DNA from: Oleidesulfovibrio alaskensis DSM 16109
GTDB lineage: Bacteria; Desulfobacterota; Desulfovibrionia; Desulfovibrionales; Desulfovibrionaceae
Length of the DNA stretch: 64,000 nucleotides
Direction: 5' to 3'
Assembly: GCF_000482745.1 (NCBI RefSeq)
Contig: NZ_KI519495.1
Location: 184,888 to 248,887, forward strand
Shown: positions 41,291 through 49,319 of the stretch, one piece after another
Layout: every line of letters begins with the position of its first letter
Position numbering within the stretch: the first letter of the stretch is position 1
Program-made: the position numbers and the translations under genes
The notes under the pieces: generated by a model
What the model was told of the DNA's origin: nothing
The model's input: only the letters and a program-made list of their open reading frames with translations
Database searches by the model: none

Positions 41291-42220
41291 TCAACGTCGG
41301 GTCTCGCGCAGCGTCTCGCCCGGAAAAACGACCCTGCCGGCACGGCTGGTGTCATACCCTTCCAGCTGCCCCGCCAGTGCTGCAAATTCCGGCGTGGTGA
41401 ACAATCCCATAAACAGCTGTATGTGACGTTCAAAAAACGTATCGCGCGGAATGAGCAGGTCGAACCGTTCCCACCCCAGCGGAATGAAATCAAGCCCCAG
41501 CAGCCCGGCAACGGCCCGTATGGCGGGCGCTGTATCCGCCCTGCCGGAAAGGACTTCAAGCCCCACATCCATATGGCGCGAAAATTCGTTTTCGTACCCT
41601 TTCAGACGCGCGGGATTTATACCGGCCGCCGCCAGCTCGGAATCAAACAGCAGCCGCGTGCCCGTACCCAGAGGGCGGTTGGCCACCGTCAGCCCGCCAC
41701 CGGCCACATCTGCCACGCACGAAATACCGGCGGGGTTCCCCCGCGGCACCAGCAGCCCCTGTTCACGCAGGCAGAAATTGACCACAGCCGGACGCTCTTC
41801 AAGCTCACGTTCGGCATGGGCAAAATTGTACTCCGCACCGTCTTCCTGCTTCAGATGGCTGGTCGCCATATGGCAGACACCCCGACGAAGCGCCTTGATG
41901 CCCCCCATACTGCCCATGTTGGCAAAAGCGGCAATATAGTCCGGCTGGGCGTCCATAAACAGCCGCAGGGTTCGCTCAAAAAGAATGTCATTGCTTCCCG
42001 CCACCAGCAGCACACCCTCTGCAGGGGGGGCGGATTCGTGACGGCGGGGAAAATTGATGGTGGAATTTTCCACCCACTGCTCCACAAGGTGCGCAGGAAA
42101 AAGCCACTTACCCGTGACCTTGGTCGCAGGCAGCCCCTTGTCGGAAATAAGGGTGTAGACCATCTTCTCGTTCACACCCAGAAACTGGGCAACTTCGCGT
42201 GTGGAAAGCAGGTTTTTCAT
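41291..42220 (-). CDS. One-component regulator: excisionase-type HTH fused to a binding-protein-like domain
   Basis: Predicted cytoplasmic DNA-binding sensor, 309 residues. An N-terminal MerR/excisionase HTH (1-50: LLSTREVAQFLGVNEKMVYTLISDKGLPATKVTGKWLF) is joined through a short linker to a domain like the periplasmic-binding-protein fold (about 65-300). That domain has GVLLVAGSNDILFERTLRLF, GIKALRRGVCHMATSHL, GLTVANRPLGTGTRLLFDSEL and GRADTAPAIRAVAGLLGLDF. No signal peptide is present, so the ligand is sensed inside the cell. Comparable domains occur in regulators of molybdate/tungstate or small-molecule metabolism, but no linked target is seen. GGAAG is the best site before the ATG. Confidence 0.8.
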   Translation of the reverse strand: MKNLLSTREVAQFLGVNEKMVYTLISDKGLPATKVTGKWLFPAHLVEQWVENSTINFPRRHESAPPAEGVLLVAGSNDILFERTLRLFMDAQPDYIAAFANMGSMGGIKALRRGVCHMATSHLKQEDGAEYNFAHAERELEERPAVVNFCLREQGLLVPRGNPAGISCVADVAGGGLTVANRPLGTGTRLLFDSELAAAGINPARLKGYENEFSRHMDVGLEVLSGRADTAPAIRAVAGLLGLDFIPLGWERFDLLIPRDTFFERHIQLFMGLFTTPEFAALAGQLEGYDTSRAGRVVFPGETLRETRR

Positions 42221-42351
42221 ACGTCTTCCTGTTGTTGATTCCCGATGCGTAAGAAACTACTGCAAACACCGGCTGCGGGCAACCGGAGGCCCTGCGTCAC
42301 GACAAACGCATCGGCAGCATCCGCAAGTACCCTGTTTCAGAACCGGTTTGC

Positions 42352-42445
42352 CCTCCGCGGGCAAGGGGAATGATTCCCCCCGCATCCCCCGTTGCGCACG
42401 CTGTGCCGCGATCAGCTGACTGTACGGGCGTGCGCGGGCGGCAGC
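42352..42445 (+). repeat. Degenerate single copy of the dispersed palindromic repeat
   Basis: Retains CCGCGGGCAAGGGGAATGAT, then TCCCCCCGCATCCCCCGTTGCGC and the CGATCAGCTGACTGTACGGGCG part of the unit. The right half of the 23-bp palindrome is damaged. A terminal-like block, CTGCCGGAGGCT, recurs at about 42552. The 428-bp gap 42221-42648 otherwise holds no gene. Confidence 0.75.
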
Positions 42446-42588
42446 ATGACAGGCAGCGTCATAACGCACAGTGGTCCGGCAACGTGGCCCCGCTTCTGTC
42501 TGCGTGCCGTATGTACGGGGCCTGCTGATGGGACGGGGAAAACAGCCCGCCCTGCCGGAGGCTCTTTCTGTTTCGGAACTGTGATGCA

Positions 42589-42623
42589 TAAAAAAACGGG
42601 CACCGGAACTATGCCGGTGCCCG
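42589..42623 (-). terminator. Terminator of ilvD
   Basis: Stem CGGGCACCGG (42597-42606) / CCGGTGCCCG (42614-42623); the A-run to its left gives the T-tract on the minus strand. Confidence 0.92.
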
Positions 42624-42648
42624 AGGTCATTCAGGACAGAAAAACGGG

Positions 42649-44316
42649 TCAGCGCTTGTACACGGCACCGTTGGCGGCAGACGTCACCAGACGGCTGTAG
42701 CGTTTCAGCAGCGGAGAGGTGACCTCTTTCACCACGGGCGTAAATGCAGCACGCCGGCGCTCCATTTCTGCTTCGTCAACCAGCAGGTCCAGCTTGCGGG
42801 CGGGGATGTCTATCTCGATCATGTCCCCTTCACGCACCAGCCCTATGGGGCCGCCGTCAGCAGCTTCGGGTGATACATGCCCTATGGCGGCACCTCTGGT
42901 TCCGCCGGAAAAACGCCCGTCGGTAATCAACGCCACATCGGCCCCCAGCCCTATGCCGGCAATGGCTGCGGTGGGAGACAGCATTTCGCGCATACCGGGA
43001 CCGCCTTTCGGCCCTTCGTAGCGTATGATGATGGCATCGCCCTTTTCAATCCGCTGCGCCATAATGGCTTCAAAGGCGGCTTCTTCTGATTCAAACACAC
43101 GGGCACGCGCTGTACGCTGCATCATTTCCGGTGCAACGGCAGACTGCTTGACCACGGCCCCTTCCGGCGCAAGCGACCCGTACAGAATGGCAATACCGCC
43201 CTGCGGCGAATACGGCTTTTCCATGGGCCTGATGACATCGTGGTCACGCACCGCGGCGCCCAGTGCATCAAGGTTTTCGCCCACGGTACGGCCTGTGACG
43301 GTCAGTGCGTCGCGGTGTATGCGCCCCGCCTTGTCCAGTTCGGCCATGACCGCGGGAATACCCCCTGCACGGTGCAGGTCCTGTATATGCTGGTCACCGG
43401 CGGGCGAGAGCTTGCACAGGTTGGGGGTCTTGCGGCTTACCTCGTCAAAAATGCCCAGAGTAAGATCAAGCCCTGCCTCGGCAAATACAGCGGGCAGATG
43501 CAGTACCGTGTTTGTGGAACAGCCCAGCGCCATATCCGCGGCAACAGCGTTGGCCACGGCCTTTTCGGTCACGATATCACGCGGCTTTATATCGCGCTCC
43601 AGCAGCTCCATGACGCGCATGCCGGCATGTTTGGCCAGCCGCACCCGCGCTGCGGAATTGGCCGGCGTGGTACCGTTGCCCGGCAGCGCAAGCCCTATGG
43701 TTTCGGAAAGACAGTTCATGGAGTTTGCCGTGAACATGCCCGCGCACGACCCGCAGCCGGGACATGCCGTCTCGGAAAGCTGCTCCAGTTCGTCTTCCGT
43801 CATTCTGCCCTGCCGCACCATGCCCACACCTTCAAACACGGTGATGAGGTCTGCGGCCTTGCCGTTGCCCGTGCCTGCCATCATGGGGCCGCCGCTGATA
43901 AGAATGGACGGCACGTTCATACGCAGCATGGCCATAAGCATGCCGGGAACCGACTTATCACAGTTGGGTATGAAGACCAGCGCATCAAAAGGATGAGCCG
44001 TGGCCATTATCTCAATGGAATCTGCAATGATTTCGCGGCTGGGCAACGAAAAACGCATGCCTTCATGGTTCATGGCCAGCCCGTCGCATACCGCTATGGC
44101 GGGAAACTCCATGGGTGTGCCGCCCGCGGCGCGCACTCCGGCCTTCACTGCTTCGGCAATGGTGTGCAGGTGGATGTGTCCCGGTACCACCTCGTTGGCG
44201 GAATTGACCACCCCCACAAGCGGTCTGGACAGTTCTTCACGGGTCAGGCCCAGGGCGTACAGCAGCGAACGATGCGGGGCTTTTTCAAGCCCGTGTGTCA
44301 TTTTCTTGCTTCTCAT
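42649..44316 (-). CDS. ilvD: Dihydroxy-acid dehydratase
   Basis: Fe-S dehydratase of branched-chain amino acid synthesis, giving 2-keto acids from dihydroxy-isovalerate or -methylvalerate; 555 residues. Start region MRSKKMTHGLEKAPHRSLLYALG. Cluster-binding cysteines lie in FIPNCDKSVPGMLM and in TACPGCGSCAGMFTANSMNC. Other family blocks are GCSTNTVLHLPA, ITDGRFSGGTRGAAIGHVSPEA and a C-terminal LDLLVDEAEMERRR. ATG 44316 is chosen because GAGGA precedes it by five bases; an in-frame upstream codon is unsupported. It lies 103 bp after ftsX on the same strand, with its own terminator. Confidence 0.95.
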   Translation of the reverse strand: MRSKKMTHGLEKAPHRSLLYALGLTREELSRPLVGVVNSANEVVPGHIHLHTIAEAVKAGVRAAGGTPMEFPAIAVCDGLAMNHEGMRFSLPSREIIADSIEIMATAHPFDALVFIPNCDKSVPGMLMAMLRMNVPSILISGGPMMAGTGNGKAADLITVFEGVGMVRQGRMTEDELEQLSETACPGCGSCAGMFTANSMNCLSETIGLALPGNGTTPANSAARVRLAKHAGMRVMELLERDIKPRDIVTEKAVANAVAADMALGCSTNTVLHLPAVFAEAGLDLTLGIFDEVSRKTPNLCKLSPAGDQHIQDLHRAGGIPAVMAELDKAGRIHRDALTVTGRTVGENLDALGAAVRDHDVIRPMEKPYSPQGGIAILYGSLAPEGAVVKQSAVAPEMMQRTARARVFESEEAAFEAIMAQRIEKGDAIIIRYEGPKGGPGMREMLSPTAAIAGIGLGADVALITDGRFSGGTRGAAIGHVSPEAADGGPIGLVREGDMIEIDIPARKLDLLVDEAEMERRRAAFTPVVKEVTSPLLKRYSRLVTSAANGAVYKR

Positions 44317-44419
44317 GTTGTCCTCTGTGCGCGCTGACGTCAAAGCCCGCGCAGCCGGCCGGAAGGAAAGACACCCGCCGGAAAGCTACCGGAAACCCTG
44401 CGGCAACGCACTGAATGGA

Positions 44420-45298
44420 TCAGCGCTTCACGGCTATCCAGCTGCTTACAACGCCCATGACCGCAGGCACGGCCACCAGCATGGCCACCTGCTCCACAGG
44501 CAGAAAAGACAATTGCATACTTACCGGCGGAAACATGAACACGTTGCGTATCTGCATCCATGTGACCCATAAAAGGCCGGTGGCCAGCAGTCCCCCGCAG
44601 AGGCCCTGAATGCCGCCGGTGATAAGCAGGGGCAATCGTATGTACCAGTTGCGTGCACCCACCAGGTGCAGAATTTCAATTTCCGTTTCACGGCTGACCA
44701 GAGACAGCTTGATGGTGTTGCCCACCACAAGCGAAAGCACCAGCCCCAGAAAACCTATGACCGGCCACATGACATTACGGCTGAACACGTTCCACGCACG
44801 GGCAAGATCGTCACGCACGGGGCTTGCCCCGATACGCTGAACGCCCGGCAGTCCGGAAAGGTACGTCATGGTTTCATCGTGCCAGCCGCTCATATCCTTT
44901 GCTTTGGGTTCAAAAACAAGAACCGCGGTGGGAGGCAGCGGACTTTTACCTATCCATGATGTATCCACCCCGCCTACCGAAGAAAGGTTGCCTGACAGCG
45001 TTTCCAGTGCCTCTTCGGGAGTATACGTTTTCACTTCGGTCAGCCACGGCATATGTCCGAAGCTGTCCCATTGCGAGCGCACTGTTTTCATGTCGGCATC
45101 GGCATGCCAGTATACCTGATAAACGGCCTTGCCACGGGCCGTGCCCAGCGCCTGATCCAGATTGACAAACGCCATCAGAAAAAGTCCGGCAAGGAAGACG
45201 GCCAGCGTGACGGCAAGAAGCGTGAAGACCTGTGCCAGAGGATGGGCGGCCATATCGCGCACGCCCCGGCCGAAAAGCCGCAGAATGATGCCTACCAT
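44420..45298 (-). CDS. ftsX: Cell division ABC-type protein FtsX
   Basis: Integral membrane partner of FtsE, regulating septal peptidoglycan hydrolases; 292 residues. It has the FtsX plan: a cytoplasmic N-terminus, TM1 (about 25-46, VFTLLAVTLAVFLAGLFLMA), a periplasmic loop of ~120 residues (YQVYWHADADMKTV, YTPEEALETLSGNLSS), and three C-terminal TM segments with SLVSRETEIEILHLVGARNWYIRLPL between them. Its start overlaps the end of ftsE by 7 bp, so the two are co-translated. The periplasmic loop is where a murein-hydrolase activator would bind. Confidence 0.9.
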   Translation of the reverse strand: MVGIILRLFGRGVRDMAAHPLAQVFTLLAVTLAVFLAGLFLMAFVNLDQALGTARGKAVYQVYWHADADMKTVRSQWDSFGHMPWLTEVKTYTPEEALETLSGNLSSVGGVDTSWIGKSPLPPTAVLVFEPKAKDMSGWHDETMTYLSGLPGVQRIGASPVRDDLARAWNVFSRNVMWPVIGFLGLVLSLVVGNTIKLSLVSRETEIEILHLVGARNWYIRLPLLITGGIQGLCGGLLATGLLWVTWMQIRNVFMFPPVSMQLSFLPVEQVAMLVAVPAVMGVVSSWIAVKR

Positions 45299-45999
45299 GC
45301 ATCCTCCGCTTCGGAACCTTCAAAAATTTCGGCTCCTGTCCAGTTGGCATAGGTTATTTTGCCTTCGTCCAGCCGCAGCACACGGGCACCGGGGTGCCGT
45401 TCCACCAGTTCTCTGTTGTGCGTGGCCACAATGACCGTTGTGCCGTACGAATGGAACTGTCTGAAAATATCAAGCATACGCAAAGCCAGTTCAGGGTCCA
45501 GATTGCCCGTGGGTTCGTCCGCAAGCAGAATCTGCGGATTGACCACAACGGCGCGGGCTACCGCCACCCGCTGCTGTTCGCCGCCGGAAAGTTCACTGCA
45601 GGGCGCTGCAAGCCTGTTCTCCAGCCCCAGTCCGCGGGCCACGGCGCGCACTCTGCGGTCGATATGCACCCGCTGCAGGCAGCGCACCTCCAGCGCTATG
45701 GCAATGTTGTCATACACCGAGCGCCGCGGAAGAATTTTAAAATCCTGAAAAACGACACTCACCTGTCTGCGCAGGGCGGGCAGCTGACGGGTTTTGAGAT
45801 TGCGCAGGTCAAAACCGGCCACACTCAGCGAGCCGCGGTATACCGGCAGCGCGCCGTACAGCATACGCAGCAGAGTGGTCTTGCCCGCGCCCGAAGGCCC
45901 GCACAGAAACAGAAAATCACCTTTATCAAGCCGGAAGGAAACATTTTTCAAAGCCCAGTGCGGGCCGAAATTATGGGAAAGATGCTGGGCGTTAAGCAT
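45292..45999 (-). CDS. ftsE: Cell division ATP-binding protein FtsE
   Basis: Cytoplasmic ATPase of the FtsEX complex, 235 residues. Motifs: GPSGAGKTTLLRMLYG (Walker A, about 34-49), Q-loop VVFQDFKILP, typical of FtsE, signature LSGGEQQRVAVARAVV, Walker B ILLADEPTGNLDPE, and VIVATHNREL with the switch His. The ribosome binding site before the ATG is weak. It lies 67 bp downstream of the ribonucleotide reductase gene, separated by a terminator, so it probably has its own promoter in that gap or depends on read-through. Confidence 0.92.
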   Translation of the reverse strand: MLNAQHLSHNFGPHWALKNVSFRLDKGDFLFLCGPSGAGKTTLLRMLYGALPVYRGSLSVAGFDLRNLKTRQLPALRRQVSVVFQDFKILPRRSVYDNIAIALEVRCLQRVHIDRRVRAVARGLGLENRLAAPCSELSGGEQQRVAVARAVVVNPQILLADEPTGNLDPELALRMLDIFRQFHSYGTTVIVATHNRELVERHPGARVLRLDEGKITYANWTGAEIFEGSEAEDAW

Positions 46000-46017
46000 G
46001 TGTGGATTCCGCTACGG

Positions 46018-46040
46018 AAAAAGGGGGCGCAAAGGCCCCC
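46018..46040 (-). terminator. Terminator of nrdJ
   Basis: Stem GGGGGC (46023-46028) / GCCCCC (46035-46040); preceding A residues form the minus-strand T-tract. Short but GC-only stem. Confidence 0.8.
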
Positions 46041-46066
46041 TGTTTGTGCTGATGGTGCGCGGCGTA

Positions 46067-48304
46067 TCAACCGCATTTGGTGAATCCGCAGGCAGGGCAG
46101 ATATGGCAGCCTTCCTGAAACACCAGTTCTTCATCGCAATCGGGGCACTGCTGCCTACCGAGCCCGTTGGGAGCGTGTACGGGCACCTTGGCCTTTAGGT
46201 ACCTGTTTTCCATTACCCATGCAATGGCATCGGGTATGGACAGCAGCAATCCTTTTTTCTGAAACTTGGGGTGTTCTCCGCCTATACCCTTGAGCTGCCG
46301 CACTATTTCCATCACCTCAACGCCGGAGCGCAGCGCCAGCGAAACCAGTCTGCCGATGGCTTCCGCCTTTGCGGTGATGGACCGTCCCGACTTGCCTATG
46401 GTGGTGAACAGTTCAAACGGCCTTCCGTCCACTTCGTTAATAGTCACATACAGCACACCCAGCCCCGTTTCCACTTTCTGGGTAAATCCGTATACGATAT
46501 CAGGACGTTCACGCACAACGCTGCGTTCTTTTTTCTGCTCTTCCTTGCTTTTTTCTCCGTCGCCGGTGCACAGAACCTGCGACTGTTTGCAGCCGTCACG
46601 GTATACGGTAACCCCCTTGCAGCCCCGCTCATACGCCATCCAGTAAATGCTGCGTATGTCGTCAATGGTTGCGCTGTTGGGCAGGTTGACGGTCTTGGAC
46701 ACGGCGTTGTCGGTATATTCCTGAAACGCCGCCTGCATTTTCAGATGCCATACGGGCTCTATGTCCATGGCTGTCACAAAAACATCGCGCATATGCTGCG
46801 GCAGGTGCTCCATTGTCTGCACAGACCCTTTCTGCGTTACAGCTTCCATCAGCTTTTCAGAATAGCACTGCTCGTCCTTGAGCGCCTGCTCAAAATAAGG
46901 ATTCACTTCCACCAGACGCTCGCCGTCCATGACATGCCGCGCAAAGCTGAGCGCAAACAACGGTTCAACCCCGGAAGAGCATCCCGCAAGAATGGACAGG
47001 GTTCCGGTGGGGGCAATGGTCGTTATGGTGGCGTTGCGGTACGGTCCGAGGTCCCGCTGTCCGAACACTGACTCGGCGTAAGCCGGAAAGGGTCCGCGTT
47101 CCTTGGCAAGCTGTTTGGAGGCGGCACGGCCTTCCGCGCGGATGAATTCCATGACACGGCCGGCAAGCTTAACGGCATCCTGACTGTCGTAGGGAATGCG
47201 CAGCTGAAACAGCAGGTCGGCCCAGCCCATGACGCCCAGCCCGATTTTGCGGTTTCTGTGCACCGTTTCTGTTATGCGGTCCAGCGGATAGCGCGAAGCA
47301 TCGATGACATTATCCAGAAAACGCACGGAAAGCCTGATAATACGCTTAAGCTCTGCCCAGTCTATGGAATCTGCCGTGCTGCCATGCCCCGCAAGGTACA
47401 GTCCGGCCAGATTGACGGAACCGAGATTGCAGGCCTCGTAAGGCAGCAGTGGCTGCTCCCCGCACGGGTTTGTGGACTCCATCTCGCCCTGTGCGGGCGT
47501 GGGGTTGTCACGGTTTATCCGGTCGATGAAAACAATGCCCGGATCCCCCGACTCCCACGCTTTCTGCACCAGTATCTCAAACACCTCACGGGCATTCAGG
47601 GTACCTTTGGCTTCGCCGGAGTGCGGCGCCATCAGGGGATATTCTTCACCTTTTTCCACCGCCTTCATAAAATCTTCGGTCAGCGCAACGGAAAGGTTGA
47701 AGTTATTGAATTCCCCTTCACGTTCCTTGGCGCGGATGAATTCCAGAATGTCCGGATGGTCCACACGCAGAATGCCCATATTGGCCCCGCGGCGTGTGCC
47801 TCCCTGTTTAATCTGCTCCGTGGCGGTATTGAAAATGCGTAAAAAAGAAAGCGGACCCGAGGCAACCCCGCCCGTGGACCCCACACGGCTGGCCGCCGGA
47901 CGCAGGCGCGAGAATGAAAACCCTGTTCCGCCTCCTGATTTATGAATCATGGCGGCATGTTTCACGGCGTCAAAGATCTCTTCTATGGAATCACCCACCG
48001 GCAGCACAAAACAGGCCGCCAGCTGACCCAGATCAGTGCCCGCATTCATCAGCGTGGGAGAATTGGGTAAAAATTTCCACGATGTCATCAGGTCGTAAAA
48101 TTCACGGGCCAGTTCGTCCGCCCTGCACGACGAATCAGGGTATTTACCCTCCTCCGCCGCGATGGCAGACGCCACACGCCAGAAAAGCCCCGTGGCATCT
48201 TCCAGCGGTTCTCCGTCAGGGCCTTTGCGGTAATAACGCTTCGAAAGCACGACCTCTGCATTCTGGTTGAGCACAACGGGCTGCAAGTCTTCCGGCTGTT
48301 TCAT
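46067..48304 (-). CDS. nrdJ: Adenosylcobalamin-dependent (class II) ribonucleoside-diphosphate reductase
   Basis: Makes deoxyribonucleotides using coenzyme B12, with or without oxygen; 745 residues. Features: SPTLMNAGTDLGQLAACFVLPV, GGGTGFSFSRLRP, the finger-loop active site STNPCGEQPLLPYEACNLGSVNL, and TIAPTGTLSILAGCSSGVEPLF. The C-terminus ends in a four-Cys zinc-ribbon-like element, CPDCDEELVFQEGCHICPACG (from about residue 718 on), which in this family holds redox cysteines. The start follows AAGGGAT. No cobalamin riboswitch could be recognised in the short leader. It is a single-gene unit. Confidence 0.95.
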   Translation of the reverse strand: MKQPEDLQPVVLNQNAEVVLSKRYYRKGPDGEPLEDATGLFWRVASAIAAEEGKYPDSSCRADELAREFYDLMTSWKFLPNSPTLMNAGTDLGQLAACFVLPVGDSIEEIFDAVKHAAMIHKSGGGTGFSFSRLRPAASRVGSTGGVASGPLSFLRIFNTATEQIKQGGTRRGANMGILRVDHPDILEFIRAKEREGEFNNFNLSVALTEDFMKAVEKGEEYPLMAPHSGEAKGTLNAREVFEILVQKAWESGDPGIVFIDRINRDNPTPAQGEMESTNPCGEQPLLPYEACNLGSVNLAGLYLAGHGSTADSIDWAELKRIIRLSVRFLDNVIDASRYPLDRITETVHRNRKIGLGVMGWADLLFQLRIPYDSQDAVKLAGRVMEFIRAEGRAASKQLAKERGPFPAYAESVFGQRDLGPYRNATITTIAPTGTLSILAGCSSGVEPLFALSFARHVMDGERLVEVNPYFEQALKDEQCYSEKLMEAVTQKGSVQTMEHLPQHMRDVFVTAMDIEPVWHLKMQAAFQEYTDNAVSKTVNLPNSATIDDIRSIYWMAYERGCKGVTVYRDGCKQSQVLCTGDGEKSKEEQKKERSVVRERPDIVYGFTQKVETGLGVLYVTINEVDGRPFELFTTIGKSGRSITAKAEAIGRLVSLALRSGVEVMEIVRQLKGIGGEHPKFQKKGLLLSIPDAIAWVMENRYLKAKVPVHAPNGLGRQQCPDCDEELVFQEGCHICPACGFTKCG

Positions 48305-48476
48305 GTCATCCCTTTAACGTATCAAATCAATTGGTTATAGTTTTTCTCAACTTTTACTACCTGCTACGGAGCTTAGCATGCCCTGCCGGAAAAAGCCACT
48401 GCCGCATCACAATCTGCAGTTGTTGACACGGTGCGTGTCCGTACACTGCCGCCGCGGCACACCGCTGACCGCGCAC

Positions 48477-48507
48477 AAAAAAACCGGCCGGAATTGCTCC
48501 GGCCGGT
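48477..48507 (-). terminator. Terminator of the ZraP-like gene
   Basis: Stem ACCGGCCGGA (48483-48492) / TCCGGCCGGT (48498-48507); the A-run at 48477-48482 gives the minus-strand T-tract. Confidence 0.92.
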
Positions 48508-48564
48508 CTGTACCCGCAGTATGCCGCGGCTGCCGCTGTGAAGGAAGCAGCGCCGTTGTGCTGT

Positions 48565-49083
48565 TTAGTAGTGTCCGCCCATCATGCCGCCACCCATATG
48601 GTAGCCGCCGCCCCGATGAAACCCGCCGCGGTGACCGCGTCCGAAGCCGGACTTGAGCCCCACTTCCTTTTCAAGGCGCTGGGAAAGTTCAATGTGCAGG
48701 TTGCGCAGCTGAGTGCGCAGCTGGGCCACTTCACCGGCAGTCTTGCCCACTGCCGCGGGGTCTGTGGCCGGATTGTTGTACATGGCATTCAATTCTGCCT
48801 GCTTGGCAAACAGCTTGTCGCGCAGGGGGGTCATCTTGCCGTCGGCTTCGGCCACAATCTTGTCATACAGAGCCTGCTTGTCGGGTGTCAGCGAATCATA
48901 TGCGGCCTGACCGCCGGGTCCGCTGCCGCCAAAGGGGCACACGGCCGCCCCGCCGCCGGAGCCCATGCCGCCGTATCCGCCGCGATGGCCGTATCCGTGT
49001 CCGTAAGGACCGGCAAAAGCCACTGCTGCCAGAGCAAAAATACCGAGGGCTGCTACTATGGTGATAATGGAACGGGTCTTCAT
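48565..49083 (-). CDS. ZraP/Spy-like periplasmic metal-stress protein
   Basis: Periplasmic zinc-resistance-associated type protein, 172 residues. Signal peptide ~1-24 (ALAAVAFAG). The mature N-terminus is Gly/His/Tyr-rich (GPYGHGYGHRGGYGGMGSGG), then a helical LTXXQ-type core (SLTPDKQALYDKIVAEADGK, LFAKQAELNAMYNNPATDP, LRTQLRNLHIELSQRLEKEV), and the C-terminus is again rich in Gly, His and Met. ZraP relatives bind zinc and act as envelope chaperones. GGAGG precedes the ATG. It is divergent from a ZraS/ZraR-type pair and has a sigma-54 promoter, the same logic as zraP-zraSR in enterobacteria. Confidence 0.86.
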   Translation of the reverse strand: MKTRSIITIVAALGIFALAAVAFAGPYGHGYGHRGGYGGMGSGGGAAVCPFGGSGPGGQAAYDSLTPDKQALYDKIVAEADGKMTPLRDKLFAKQAELNAMYNNPATDPAAVGKTAGEVAQLRTQLRNLHIELSQRLEKEVGLKSGFGRGHRGGFHRGGGYHMGGGMMGGHY

Positions 49084-49143
49084 AATGTCCTCCGGATTAC
49101 CTTGTGCACCTTCTGGTGCGTTGCTTGCATTTGCTCATGATAG

Positions 49144-49159
49144 AGCAACAGGCGTGCCA
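49144..49159 (-). promoter_or_regulatory. Sigma-54 promoter of the ZraP-like gene
   Basis: Read on the minus strand (49159 down to 49144): TGGCACG-CCTG-TTGCT, matching the -24/-12 consensus TGGCACG-N4-TTGC(A/T) at all key positions. The start site would fall near 49133, about 50 bp before the gene. The adjacent ZraR-like protein has the GAFTGA sigma-54 contact. Confidence 0.85.
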
Positions 49160-49235
49160 TACACGCACATGAAGCAATATCGCACAACAAACCGGCATGT
49201 TATGCACAGAAGCGGGACAACACAGTGAAAGTCAG

Positions 49236-49280
49236 TGTATAAAAAACATACACCTTTGAGAAAAAGCACTGTATAAAAAA
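49236..49280. promoter_or_regulatory. Direct repeats, candidate enhancer sites for the ZraR-like activator
   Basis: TGTATAAAAAA occurs at 49236-49246 and again at 49270-49280 (34-bp period). The first extends into the imperfect palindrome TGTAT-N7-ATACA (49236-49252). They lie 77 to 136 bp upstream of the sigma-54 promoter, a normal distance for enhancer sites, and also just before the kinase gene. Confidence 0.5.
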
Positions 49281-49319
49281 TAGACGCTGTACAAATATTG
49301 AACACGCAAGGTGACGGCA

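Noticed and set aside
48305..48476. Cobalamin riboswitch before the B12-dependent reductase
   Set aside because: The leader is short and AT-rich, and I could not recognise a B12-box or the usual multi-stem layout.
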